A stretch of DNA of 64,000 bases from Microcoleus sp. CAWBG506 (GTDB taxonomy: Bacteria > Cyanobacteriota > Cyanobacteriia > Cyanobacteriales > Microcoleaceae), in the NCBI GenBank assembly GCA_020883125.1, contig JAHREW010000002.1, positions 230,746 through 294,745 of the forward strand, read 5' to 3'. Each line of letters opens with the position of its first letter. Positions within the stretch are counted from its first letter, which is position 1. Under the pieces are notes generated by a model, which searched no databases, had not been told where the DNA came from, and saw only the letters and a program-made list of their open reading frames with translations. The position numbers were made by a program, and so were the translations under genes. Positions 35,626 through 44,644 of this stretch are shown here, in pieces.

Positions 35626-35753
35626 TATAGCAACCGCCAGGGTGGTTAAGTCGTGGGGTGGGGGCGGGTTTATAGAATTTGTCTATACCGATGAAAGATA
35701 TCGGTGAACCCGCCCCTACAAAATCTGCCCTAATCGCCTTGGCAGTTGCTATA
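35626..35753 (-). repeat. 128-bp foldback MITE, family A copy 2
   Basis: It is the inverted copy of the element at 32533-32660, almost identical over all 128 bases. The Calx-beta gene is therefore flanked by two opposite copies about 3 kb apart. Confidence 0.88.
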
Positions 35754-35787
35754 AGCTGAGATTCACTGCTCAAAAAGGAGAATAGTT

Positions 35788-36124
35788 ATGTCTGTTCAGA
35801 TTCAAAGACGGCTATTTACTGTGCAAGAATACCACATGATGAGTGAGGCTGGTGTTTTTGCTCATAACGAACGAGTGGAACTAATAGAAGGAGAAATCAT
35901 CCAAATGGCCGCAATTGGTAAGCGTCATGCCGCCCGTGTCGATCGCCTCGCACGACTATTTAGCCAGATTTCAGAGTCTTAATTCCTCAAATCAGCGCAA
36001 GTTCGAGGATCGAGAAAGCCTGCGCGCCCAACAATAAAGTCGGCGTGCCCAGGAAGAAAAACAACGGGCGGATCGACTTGCAGAAAGGTTGCGTCAAATG
36101 GGGATTCATCCGGATGAGCTATGA
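35788..36124 (+). pseudogene. Decayed Uma2-family nuclease gene
   Basis: The first 64 codons (MSVQIQRRLFTVQEYHMMSE, then ERVELIEGEIIQMAAIG) are the start of a Uma2-family protein, the PD-(D/E)XK-like family much expanded in cyanobacteria. The frame then stops at 35982. A short downstream region encodes the typical Uma2 C-terminal tail (RADRLAERLRQMGIHPDEL) ending at 36124, also with an in-frame stop before it. The whole catalytic centre of a protein normally near 190-200 residues is missing. An AAAGGAG ribosome-binding site stands before the ATG, so the 64-residue peptide could still be made. The gene is best read as a deletion remnant. Confidence 0.8.
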
Positions 36125-36291
36125 TTGTTTGTGAGATTTTTCAATAAAGTACGATCGCACTTTTTTTTACAGCACGAATATCATAAATCCCGATCGCAGT
36201 TCCCATGTCCCCATCGCCTCAAGCATCCTCCTTATTAAGATTTCCTTAATTGCTTTGAACTCATACAGACATCAGTGGTATCATTAATAGC

Positions 36292-36373
36292 TTAGCTAGG
36301 GGTGCCCGAAAATCCGGGCTGAGAAACACCCTTAGAACCTGAGTCTGGGTAATACCAGCGGAGGGAAGCTGTT
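36292..36373 (+). promoter_or_regulatory. TPP riboswitch (THI element)
   Basis: The THI-box landmarks are present in order: GGGGTGCCC, GGGCTGAGA, ACCCTTAGAACCTGA, TCTGGGTAATACCAGCG and GAGGGAAGC. These bind thiamine pyrophosphate. The element ends about 20 bp before thiC, and the AAGGAAA ribosome-binding site follows at once, which suggests translational control; no separate terminator stem was seen. Confidence 0.95.
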
Positions 36374-36378
36374 TATGA

Positions 36379-37764
<1,386 letters not shown>

Positions 37765-37778
37765 CTCGATTGATTGGT

Positions 37779-37799
37779 AGGGCGGGCATTTCCCGCCTT
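37779..37799 (+). terminator. Hairpin after thiC
   Basis: AGGGCGGG-CATTT-CCCGCCTT can fold with a GC-rich stem, 15 bp after thiC. There is no long T-tract. The same motif is common between cyanobacterial genes, so it may also be a dispersed repeat. Confidence 0.5.
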
Positions 37800-37827
37800 A
37801 CTTACCCAGAGTAATTTGGAATGATTT

Positions 37828-37862
37828 AACCGCAGAGGCCGCAGAGAGCGCAGAGAAAGAGA
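37828..37862 (+). repeat. Dispersed CCGCAGAGGCCGCAGAGAGC-type repeat
   Basis: ACCGCAGAGGCCGCAGAGAG is followed by purine-rich sequence. Reverse-complement relatives, GCGCCTTCGCGGTT, lie at 39308-39343 and 48116-48148, each close to the end or start of a gene. Confidence 0.5.
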
Positions 37863-37906
37863 AAAGAAGAGAAGAGAGATAGCATAAATTTGCTGCTTGG
37901 TGCCGA

Positions 37907-39199
37907 TCAAACTGCATTTTGCAAAGAAACTTGCTTTGCAGAATACAAAACATTCTGGATAACTTCTTGAGCAACAGTTGTCACTACATTGACACTGACA
38001 CTATTTCCCATTTGATGATAGGCTTTATCATCATTGGAATGCAGACTAAAATTATCTGGAAAACCTTGTAAACGCGCGGCTTCACGGGGAGTAATTCTGC
38101 GAACTCGGTGATTGTGGTAAACTCCTAATCTATTGGCATCGCTAGCAACAACTGTGACAGAAATCTTAGCTGGATCAAGAAACTTATACACTTCAAATGA
38201 AAAGTTACCTGATACAGGTTTGTAAAGTTGATTATTCCGTTGCAGATACTTTTTTGTAACCAGGGATTCCAGAATTTCATCGAGATGGGGATGAGCAAAA
38301 AAAGTAGCTATTTGCTCTTTACTTAAAAGCTTCCCATCTTGGTGGTTACCAAATTCTTTATTGCGCCTTTTCAATATAAAAATATTCATCAATTCAATTT
38401 CTGCTAAACTGCACTCGCCTCGCAAACCCAATTCCCAAGAATGAATCGAATTGCCACCACGATAGTCGATTAGCCGCATTCCGTGCAAGCGATTGAGGTC
38501 GTTGTTAACGATTTGTTTCAAAGCCTTGACAAATTCTGGCGAACAATCATATTTTGCATCTGGATTATCTTCTAATATATCTGCAACTGTGACAGGTTGA
38601 CTTAAAGGATAAAATAACGAGAGTTGTTGATGGTTAGAAGCATGGGAATCTTTTGGGTCTAAATCTGAAATTAAGCGAAATTGGGGAACAGCATTTAAAA
38701 TTCCTACTAGGTAAACTCGGACGCGGTTCTGAGGTAAACTAAAGTTAGAGCTGTTGAGTACAAAGTAATCGAAGCTATAACCTCGGCTGGTCATTTCGCG
38801 TTTGATAGTTTCTAGAGTTTGTCGGCTGTCGTGGGAGACAAGTCCCCGCACATTCTCGAAAATAAATGCTTGAGGTTTGAAAGTGTCAATCAGTCGCACA
38901 ATCTCGAAAAATAACGTGCCTCTGGTGTCTCCAAAGCCTGCTTTTTTGCCTGCGTAGGAGAAGGATTGGCAAGGAAATCCTGCTAGTAAAATATCATGTT
39001 CTGGTACTTGGTCAATTAGTCGGATGTCGCCTAAAGGTGTGTCGCCAAAATTTGTCTGGTACACTGATTGAGCGTCGGGATTGATTTCGCTGCTTAATAC
39101 GCATTCTGTTGCCAAATTCAAGGAGCTAGCGGCGGATTCAAAGGCTAATCTCATGCCGCCTATTCCTGCAAATAAGTCAATGAAACGGATTTTTTGCAT
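37907..39199 (-). CDS. DNA (cytosine-5-)-methyltransferase, apparently orphan
   Basis: The enzyme transfers a methyl group from S-adenosylmethionine to C5 of cytosine. Conserved blocks in order are IRFIDLFAGIGGMRLAFE (motif I), GFPCQSFSYAGK with the catalytic cysteine (motif IV), FIFENVRGL (motif VI), LPQNRVRVYLVG (motif VIII), a target-recognition region (about 190-345), then PREAARLQGFPDNF (IX) and MGNSVSVNVV (X). All are intact. I start it at the ATG at 39199 (MQKIRF); one at 39220 would add seven residues. No restriction endonuclease or specificity gene lies next to it (thiC and pyrE are the neighbours), so a solitary regulatory or protective methylase is likely. The recognition site cannot be deduced. 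Confidence 0.93.
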   Translation of the reverse strand: MQKIRFIDLFAGIGGMRLAFESAASSLNLATECVLSSEINPDAQSVYQTNFGDTPLGDIRLIDQVPEHDILLAGFPCQSFSYAGKKAGFGDTRGTLFFEIVRLIDTFKPQAFIFENVRGLVSHDSRQTLETIKREMTSRGYSFDYFVLNSSNFSLPQNRVRVYLVGILNAVPQFRLISDLDPKDSHASNHQQLSLFYPLSQPVTVADILEDNPDAKYDCSPEFVKALKQIVNNDLNRLHGMRLIDYRGGNSIHSWELGLRGECSLAEIELMNIFILKRRNKEFGNHQDGKLLSKEQIATFFAHPHLDEILESLVTKKYLQRNNQLYKPVSGNFSFEVYKFLDPAKISVTVVASDANRLGVYHNHRVRRITPREAARLQGFPDNFSLHSNDDKAYHQMGNSVSVNVVTTVAQEVIQNVLYSAKQVSLQNAV

Positions 39200-39249
39200 G
39201 GCGATTAAGCAGGCAGTCAAACCTCAGATATTATACTATTTTTTGATCG

Positions 39250-39292
39250 AGGCAGAGCCTCTAGATATTCATTACCAGGCAGAGCCTGGTAA
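39250..39292. repeat. Paired small palindromes
   Basis: GAGGCAGAGCCTC (39250-39262) and TTACCAGG-CAGAG-CCTGGTAA (39272-39292) are perfect palindromes between the methyltransferase start and the pyrE end. The second matches the hairpin at 45744-45768. The latter could end the pyrE transcript. Confidence 0.55.
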
Positions 39293-39351
39293 CTATAATC
39301 TTCTTCTTTCTCTTCCTTCGCGTTCTTTGCGCCTTCGCGGTTGATTAAATC

Positions 39352-39927
39352 TTAGGACTTATTAGCCATCCACTCCTGAATATCCTTAATTGTAAACACC
39401 GCCTCAAAGTCCAATCCAACAGAGCGATAAAACTCCGCCCCACCTTGCTCTCGATCGATCAGAGACAAAATGCGATCGACCTTATAACCAGCTCCCCGCA
39501 GCCTCTCCACCGCCTGCATCGCCGACTTACCCGTTGTTACCACATCCTCCAAAACCACCACATTCGCACCCTCAGACAGCGTTGGGCCCTCAATATACGC
39601 CATTGTCCCGTGTCCCTTGGCTTCTTTTCTGACAATCAAAGCTGGTATCGGTCGATCGCCCAAAGCAGAAACCACACTCACCGCACTTACAATTGGATCG
39701 GCCCCCAAAGTCAAACCAGCCACAGCGTCCACATCCGCCGACAGCATCGACAGCAGCAACCTCCCCGTCGCCAAAGCACCTTCAGGATGCAGAGTCACCG
39801 GTTTGCAGTTGATATAATAGGAACTTTGCTGTCCCGAAGACAACACAAAGTCCCCTTCGCGGTAGGCAAATTCGCACAACAACTCCAAAAGTCGATCGCG
39901 CCACACCTTCAAATCCTCAACATTCAT
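39352..39927 (-). CDS. pyrE: Orotate phosphoribosyltransferase
   Basis: PyrE joins orotate and PRPP to give orotidine 5'-phosphate in pyrimidine synthesis. The product has the PRPP-binding signature VVVLEDVVTTGKSAM, the flexible-loop lysines and histidine in RKEAKGHGT, and the N-terminal substrate part FVLSSGQQSSYYINCK. I chose the ATG at 39927 (MNVEDLKVWRD); an ATG at 39945 would add six residues. The length of 191 is normal. The gene is leftward, upstream of the methyltransferase gene, with 152 bp between them, so they may share a transcript, but palindromes intervene. Confidence 0.96.
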   Translation of the reverse strand: MNVEDLKVWRDRLLELLCEFAYREGDFVLSSGQQSSYYINCKPVTLHPEGALATGRLLLSMLSADVDAVAGLTLGADPIVSAVSVVSALGDRPIPALIVRKEAKGHGTMAYIEGPTLSEGANVVVLEDVVTTGKSAMQAVERLRGAGYKVDRILSLIDREQGGAEFYRSVGLDFEAVFTIKDIQEWMANKS

Positions 39928-40011
39928 AACTGACACCGTGTACAAAACAAAAATAATCTGCCGATAATCAGTCTATATTGGAACCGTAATTAATTTAGAA
40001 GCTTCAATATC

Positions 40012-40533
40012 ATGGGCCACAAGTTAAAAAGCTTAAGTAGTATATTGATGATGACAGTCGCATCTGCCACCTTGGCATCCGTCAAACCAGCCCAAGCAGA
40101 ACCAGCTAGATTTCACCCTATCTCCGACGATTTCAATCGGCAATTCTTTCAGAGCTCAGGAGACTTTTACCACAACGTCAGCCTCCAAGGTTACTTTGGC
40201 GACTATTTAGGCATCGGTTCCCCCAGCGGCGTAGTTGCCTTTCCCGAAAAAGAAATCGAGCGGGACGCCAGTCGCGTCCATGGCTTTTACCGACAAATGA
40301 TGCAGCGCCAAGTTTCCAGCGATCCAATTCTCCGCGTTCCAGATGCAGTCAATCCCTTCGATTCCTCAGTAATGGCACTACCTCCAGTTTGCCAATTCGC
40401 ACCCCAGCCCAGTGGCTGTTTCCCTCCTGCTGCCGGAGTTCAAGAACAGTTGCCCGCTTCCGAGCAACAGCCACAGACAGTACCTGGCCCTATTAGGGGT
40501 TTGTATCAAATATCACCCAATGGCCGAAATTAA
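40012..40533 (+). CDS. Unrecognised secreted protein
   Basis: The 173-residue protein starts with a clear signal peptide, MGHKLKSLSSILMMTVASAT through VKPAQAEPA, with AQA-E as the likely cleavage site. The mature part contains FHPISDDFNRQFFQSSGDFY and ends in a Pro/Gln-rich tail; two cysteines near the C terminus (CQFAPQPSGC) could form a disulphide. No family is recognised. It is divergent from pyrE across 84 bp. An inverted heptamer array follows within 35 bp and separates it from the convergent pentapeptide gene. Confidence 0.7.
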   Translation: MGHKLKSLSSILMMTVASATLASVKPAQAEPARFHPISDDFNRQFFQSSGDFYHNVSLQGYFGDYLGIGSPSGVVAFPEKEIERDASRVHGFYRQMMQRQVSSDPILRVPDAVNPFDSSVMALPPVCQFAPQPSGCFPPAAGVQEQLPASEQQPQTVPGPIRGLYQISPNGRN

Positions 40534-40566
40534 TGGTCTAGGATTTATAGCCGAAGTCCTAAGTCA

Positions 40567-40706
40567 TTGGTTAGTTGTCAGTTGTTAGTTGTTAGTTGTT
40601 AGTTGCGTTACCCGCTCAGCTTCGTCGAAGGGTTACTTGTTATTTCTAATAACTAATAACTAATAACTAATAACTAATAACTAATAACTAATAACTAATA
40701 ACTAAT
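40567..40706. repeat. Composite inverted heptamer array
   Basis: A left arm of GTTAGTT-type heptamers (40570-40603), a 40-base core containing CTTCGTCGAAG, and a right arm of about ten CTAATAA heptamers (40650-40706) are arranged so that the arms are partly complementary. The right arm ends only a few bases from the pentapeptide stop codon. A like-built array lies between rpoB and rpoC1. Confidence 0.8.
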
Positions 40707-40709
40707 AAC

Positions 40710-41456
40710 TTAGGTAACAATACTACCATCAGGCATCATAGTTTTTGTCAAAATAGCTTCCGACAAATTTGCTCCTTTCAAATTTGCTCCTCTCAGATTC
40801 GCCCCCGCCAAATTAGCTCCCCTCAAGTCAGCTTTGCCAAGGTTTGTCCATCGTAAATCAGCGCCTTTCAACTGCGCAAAACTCAGATTAGCCCTAAAAA
40901 GATAAGCTCCCGTTAGGTGAGCTTCCACGAGATTAGCTTTATAAAAATTAGCACTATAAAAATGCGCCTCAATCAACTCTGCTTGAGTGAGATTAGCTTG
41001 ACTCAGATTAGCATTATTCAAGTTGGCTCCTGTCGCCTTAACTCCACACATCACAGTACCGATTAAACTAGCATCTGCTAAATCGGTATTTTGGAGATTA
41101 GCAGCGCTCATATCTGCCCCGATTAAATTTGCCAGACTCAAATCGGCTCCTCTCAAGTCGGCTTCCTGGAGGTTGGTTCCAGTTAAATTAGCTTTGACTA
41201 AGTTTGTTTCGAGCAGTTGGGTACCCGCTAGATTTGCTAGACTGAGATTAGCTTCAGTGAGGTTGGCTGCAATCAATTTAGCTTTGAATAAGTCGATTTT
41301 GAACAGGTTCGATCGCCCAAGATGCGCGCCTCGCAGATTCGCTTCCGCCAGGTTGGCTTCACTCAAATCTGGCTGGATATCTGGGTGAATATTTCTCCAT
41401 TCAATCCAGGTTACAGCACCCCGTTTCAGCAGTGCCAAATGGTCTTTATTTGCCAT
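40710..41456 (-). CDS. Pentapeptide-repeat protein
   Basis: From about residue 30 the 248-residue protein is made of A(D/N)LxX pentapeptides (SEANLAEANLRGAHLGRSNL and so on) almost without interruption to the C terminus. This predicts a quadrilateral right-handed beta-helix of about ten coils. The first 28 residues (HLALLKRGAVTWIEWRNIHP) form the short N-terminal lead common in cyanobacterial members. It has no signal peptide, so it should be cytoplasmic. Function is unknown; the family is very large in cyanobacteria. It is followed, leftward, by the heptamer array and is 20 bp downstream of ccmP on the same strand, so it is probably co-transcribed with ccmP. Confidence 0.9.
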   Translation of the reverse strand: MANKDHLALLKRGAVTWIEWRNIHPDIQPDLSEANLAEANLRGAHLGRSNLFKIDLFKAKLIAANLTEANLSLANLAGTQLLETNLVKANLTGTNLQEADLRGADLSLANLIGADMSAANLQNTDLADASLIGTVMCGVKATGANLNNANLSQANLTQAELIEAHFYSANFYKANLVEAHLTGAYLFRANLSFAQLKGADLRWTNLGKADLRGANLAGANLRGANLKGANLSEAILTKTMMPDGSIVT

Positions 41457-41475
41457 AATTACTCTCCTTTAATGG

Positions 41476-42120
41476 CTATTCTTTTCGTCCAAAAATTGCT
41501 GGATTGTCCCGCCCCGCCACACCTTCAATTGCCGCAATTGCCGCTTGGGAACCTGCGATAATATCTCGTTCTGCTCCGCCTAGGTACAGGCGTCCAAAAC
41601 TGCCTACAGCCTGAACCTCTAGAATATTAATAGATGCGCCTTTTTCGGCTTCATTTGCTGCTAGTGCAGCATAGGCTGCGGGTTCTACTTCTAAAACGTA
41701 AAGCGTTTGTCCCGCCAGCAGTAATTGTCCCCGGCGGGTGCGGTTAATTAATTGCGTTTGGTGGGCGTCGATGTTGCGAATAATTTGGCTGGAAATAACT
41801 CGCGGTTTGATACATTCTTCTCTGCGAACTCCGATGAATTCTAGAATCGCTTTCCCCGCAGCCCTGGTTTCCCCCTGCTGGCTTGAATGCACTTCCAGAA
41901 GGCCGTACAAGCGTTCGACTATCTGTACTCCTGGGCGCACAGAGGCAGATTTGATGGCGACATCGGTAATTCGGTTAATTTCGATACCGGGCGAGATTTC
42001 GATCCACAGCGACGCATCCCCCGGTAGCGGCAAGAATCCAGCGGCGATTGTGCCGATGTATGCTGCGTGCTGTGGCTGTAAATTGTCTAGAAAGACGTAG
42101 CTGCGTAGCTCTATGCCCAA
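41476..42120 (-). CDS. ccmP: CcmP, tandem-BMC carboxysome shell protein
   Basis: CcmP is a trimer of fused BMC domains that forms a stacked, gated pore in the shell of the beta-carboxysome. The 214-residue length fits. The N terminus [20 protein letters not shown] and the segments [40 protein letters not shown] and [15 protein letters not shown] are as I recall for CcmP of Synechococcus. Two related BMC halves meet near residue 105. It lies outside any ccm operon here, as is usual for ccmP. The pentapeptide-repeat gene follows 20 bp later. It is divergent from the WGxxGxxG gene over 222 bp. Confidence 0.88.
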   Translation of the reverse strand: MGIELRSYVFLDNLQPQHAAYIGTIAAGFLPLPGDASLWIEISPGIEINRITDVAIKSASVRPGVQIVERLYGLLEVHSSQQGETRAAGKAILEFIGVRREECIKPRVISSQIIRNIDAHQTQLINRTRRGQLLLAGQTLYVLEVEPAAYAALAANEAEKGASINILEVQAVGSFGRLYLGGAERDIIAGSQAAIAAIEGVAGRDNPAIFGRKE

Positions 42121-42342
42121 AAGTTTTTATCTCCGTCGATCGATCTGCAACTGTTTTACTTGCAATATCTGAGTGTACCGCACAAGGAAAGCTAGAAGAT
42201 CGATTCAGGTAAAGTTTGATATCAATCTATAGTGATAGCTGGAATTTATCAAGGTTTACTGCTACAGGTGGATTTAACTTGAATTGGCGAGCGATATATT
42301 TGTGGTAGTTAAAGATTTTGCCAACAGAGAGCATTTTTAGTT

Positions 42343-42642
42343 ATGAAACGTTCTGATTTATCTAAGGCTATTGGCGCAGGGATTATAGCTGCTGGTTTAG
42401 TAATTGTACCCGCTAATTTACCTGCTTCTGCTCAGACAAATACAGATCCTGGTACTAACAGCACTACAACTACCACAAGTCCTCGCTCCGATGTTTACCG
42501 TACAGAGTCCGATCGCAATTTTGACTGGGGATGGTTGGGGTTGCTCGGTTTGTCTGGTTTATTTGGTTTGATGCCACGCAAGCGCCCAGAAACAGTCGGC
42601 TATACTAGCGATCGCGACCCCGCTGTTCGCACTGATTACTAA
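42343..42642 (+). CDS. Small WGxxGxxG-motif secreted protein
   Basis: The 99-residue protein has a signal peptide (IGAGIIAAGLVIVPANLPASAQ), a short Thr/Asn/Pro-rich linker, and the C-terminal motif DWGWLGLLGLSGLFGLM followed by basic residues PRKRP. This is the WGxxGxxG domain found in small cyanobacterial exported proteins, thought to anchor the C terminus in the membrane. A further 20 residues after the basic stretch are longer than typical. Function is unknown. A hairpin at 42723-42742 probably ends the transcript. Confidence 0.82.
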   Translation: MKRSDLSKAIGAGIIAAGLVIVPANLPASAQTNTDPGTNSTTTTTSPRSDVYRTESDRNFDWGWLGLLGLSGLFGLMPRKRPETVGYTSDRDPAVRTDY

Positions 42643-42722
42643 TCCTGCTTTCGTGTTTGTGCTGTGAGCATTATACAGAGACAGGCTTTTTTCACCTGTG
42701 CGATCGTAAATAGGAATTTCTT

Positions 42723-42752
42723 GACCTCCATCTTTGGGGGTCTTCTGTTTTA
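42723..42752 (+). terminator. Probable terminator after the WGxxGxxG gene
   Basis: GACCTCC-ATCTTT-GGGGGTC (one G-T pair) is followed by TTCTGTTTTAT. Confidence 0.65.
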
Positions 42753-42796
42753 TGGATTACCTCAAGGAATCAATTCGCCCCCACAAAGAGATAAAA

Positions 42797-42924
42797 TATA
42801 GCAACTGCCAAGGCGATTAGGGCAGATTTTGTAGGGGCGGGTTCACCGATATCTTTCATCGGTATAGACAAATTCTATAAACCCGCCCCCACCCCACGAC
42901 TTAACCACCCTGGCGGTTGCTATA
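42797..42924 (+). repeat. 128-bp foldback MITE, family A copy 3
   Basis: It is nearly identical to the copies at 32533-32660 and 35626-35753 and begins and ends with TATAGCAAC and GTTGCTATA. It is inserted at the 3' end of the leftward DUF4276 gene and supplies that gene's last 26 codons and its stop. Confidence 0.9.
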
Positions 42925-43493
42925 GTATTCAGAAAAGCCTTTAATTCAGGACAGACTACAGCAGCATCCATGAGATTTTGTCCATCTAATATTCTTTTGG
43001 CATCCCGTGCTTTATCATAGCTGCGACGTTTCCCCTGTTCAAATATTTCTTTAATCCGATAAGAAGGTGGATTATTGTGATTAACCTTTTCAGGAGAACC
43101 GCTAGGAACCGCTCTATTCCCTCCTGATATTTGCTGAATTTTTGACCAAAAAGGTAATAGCCAAGCTTCAAAGTCATGGGAAGCTGCATGAGGATAAAAT
43201 TTAGGATTGTCCCCCACCCATGCTGCCATTTTAACCTTAGCATCGGCTGCATCTATAAAATCTTTAGTGCCTGTATAAACATCAGTTAGTGCTATCACAG
43301 CATCATAAGCATCTCTACCAGTCAATAAATTTTCCACAACGCGCCTGAGTTTTTCTTCTTTGTGAATGCGAGCTTCACAAGATATAAACTTTAATTTTGG
43401 CATCTGCTGTCCGATGCGTAACTTAAGAAACTCTTGCAACTTCGACTTAAATGCCATTTCCGTTGCTCCTTCAACCAAAATAGCAATTTTCAC
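42843..43493 (-). CDS. DUF4276 TOPRIM-like protein, C terminus supplied by a MITE
   Basis: The product begins MKIAILVEGATEMAFKSKLQ, with the invariant glutamate of TOPRIM-like DUF4276 proteins, followed by AVIALTDVYTGTKDF (acidic metal-site candidate) and HAASHDFEAWLLPF, the family's HDFEAW block. It would be a nuclease or nucleic-acid-binding effector paired with an ATPase. The start is GTG at 43493, because GTGA overlaps the TGA stop of the ATPase gene by 4 bp, a standard coupling arrangement; an ATG at 43553 would overlap the ATPase by 64 bp. From IATARVVKSWGGGG onward the last 26 residues are encoded by the foldback element at 42797-42924, so the natural C terminus has been replaced. Whether activity survives is unknown. 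Confidence 0.85.
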   Translation of the reverse strand: MKIAILVEGATEMAFKSKLQEFLKLRIGQQMPKLKFISCEARIHKEEKLRRVVENLLTGRDAYDAVIALTDVYTGTKDFIDAADAKVKMAAWVGDNPKFYPHAASHDFEAWLLPFWSKIQQISGGNRAVPSGSPEKVNHNNPPSYRIKEIFEQGKRRSYDKARDAKRILDGQNLMDAAVVCPELKAFLNTIATARVVKSWGGGGFIEFVYTDERYR

Positions 43494-44644
43494 GGTCTGC
43501 CTCCAATGATGTTCATTGCCCAAAGCTCGTCTAAAGTATAATCTGCTAACCAATGTTCTAAATCTATTGCATCAGCCCAAGTTAAAGTAGTGAGACCATC
43601 TTCAGAATCACAAACCAACACCTCGCGAGGTTGTAAAAATCGGATTAGGCGATCGGAATGAGTTGCGACAATTAATTGAGTTCTTTGAGAAGCTTCTCTC
43701 ATTGCATGAGCTAGTAGTTGTAACAACTCTGGATGTAAACTAACTTCCGGCTCATCAATCAGCGTCACAGCAGTCAAATCTCGACTTTGTAGTAGAGTTA
43801 TTAACCACAGAAACCGCAGTGTTCCTTCGGAGAGTTGGTGCATATAAAAAGGATAAGAAAAATTTCTATCCTTCCAAGTCATAGCCAAAGTTCCTGCCGC
43901 TACTGGCGGAAAACTCAACTTTTCAAAATCAGGAAAAGCCGCAGCAAGCGTATCTTCGATAATTTCAAATCGATTTGGATCTGTTTCTCGCAGATAATAG
44001 AGGCATGAAACTAAATCTTCTCCCTTACTACCGGGCAAAGTTGCAGGCTGCATCGATTGAGGTAAACGGATGGGACTTTGAGGCGATAAATTTAATTCCC
44101 ATGCTTTATAGAAACTACATGAAGCTAAATTTTGCCTCAAGGTTTCCGGTTCTCGATACATCTTAGGAACTTGGGCGAGGGAGGTTTCGTAAGGATTGTG
44201 TTGCCAGTTTGGGCGTAGTAGCTTTTCATTTTCTGGACTAAAATATCTGACATCTAAACCGCGAGATTCAATATATTTAAAAGGTTGAACTGCATCGGGA
44301 TTGCGGTGTTGAATGAGGGTTTCTAAACCCATTTCATAGAACTGACCTTTGGTTGCGATTTTTAGAGAATAGTTGAGGGGTTCCTGATTCTCTATAGGCA
44401 TCGATAAGGAGATTGAGACACTATCAGCCCGGTTTAATGTTACAATCTGACTTAGACCGCCTAACTCTGAAATTTTTGACTGTAACTGACCCTTCGCTGA
44501 TGCTGCTAGAAGTGAGAATATTTCTAAAAAAGAACTTTTCCCAACACCGTTAGCACCTATCATGACTGTCAGAGGTCGCATTTCCACCTCTGCTGAAAAC
44601 AAACGGCGAAACCCATCGATCTTTAGACGCTCAAATGTGTTCAT
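43490..44644 (-). CDS. AAA/ABC-type ATPase paired with a TOPRIM-like protein
   Basis: The 384-residue protein is an SMC/RecF-like ATPase of the AAA_21/AAA_15 group: Walker A MIGANGVGKSS (about 28-38), an inserted helical and beta region, signature HQLSEGTLRFL, Walker B TLIDEPEVSLHP and the switch histidine in IVATHSDRL. ATPases of this group are common halves of anti-phage modules (OLD, PARIS, Septu, retron-associated). It is followed with a 4-bp GTGA overlap by the DUF4276 gene, so the two are made together and probably act as one complex. No reverse transcriptase, methylase or integrase is adjacent. The ATPase half looks intact. A defence role is inference from family and gene pairing. Confidence 0.88.
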   Translation of the reverse strand: MNTFERLKIDGFRRLFSAEVEMRPLTVMIGANGVGKSSFLEIFSLLAASAKGQLQSKISELGGLSQIVTLNRADSVSISLSMPIENQEPLNYSLKIATKGQFYEMGLETLIQHRNPDAVQPFKYIESRGLDVRYFSPENEKLLRPNWQHNPYETSLAQVPKMYREPETLRQNLASCSFYKAWELNLSPQSPIRLPQSMQPATLPGSKGEDLVSCLYYLRETDPNRFEIIEDTLAAAFPDFEKLSFPPVAAGTLAMTWKDRNFSYPFYMHQLSEGTLRFLWLITLLQSRDLTAVTLIDEPEVSLHPELLQLLAHAMREASQRTQLIVATHSDRLIRFLQPREVLVCDSEDGLTTLTWADAIDLEHWLADYTLDELWAMNIIGGRP

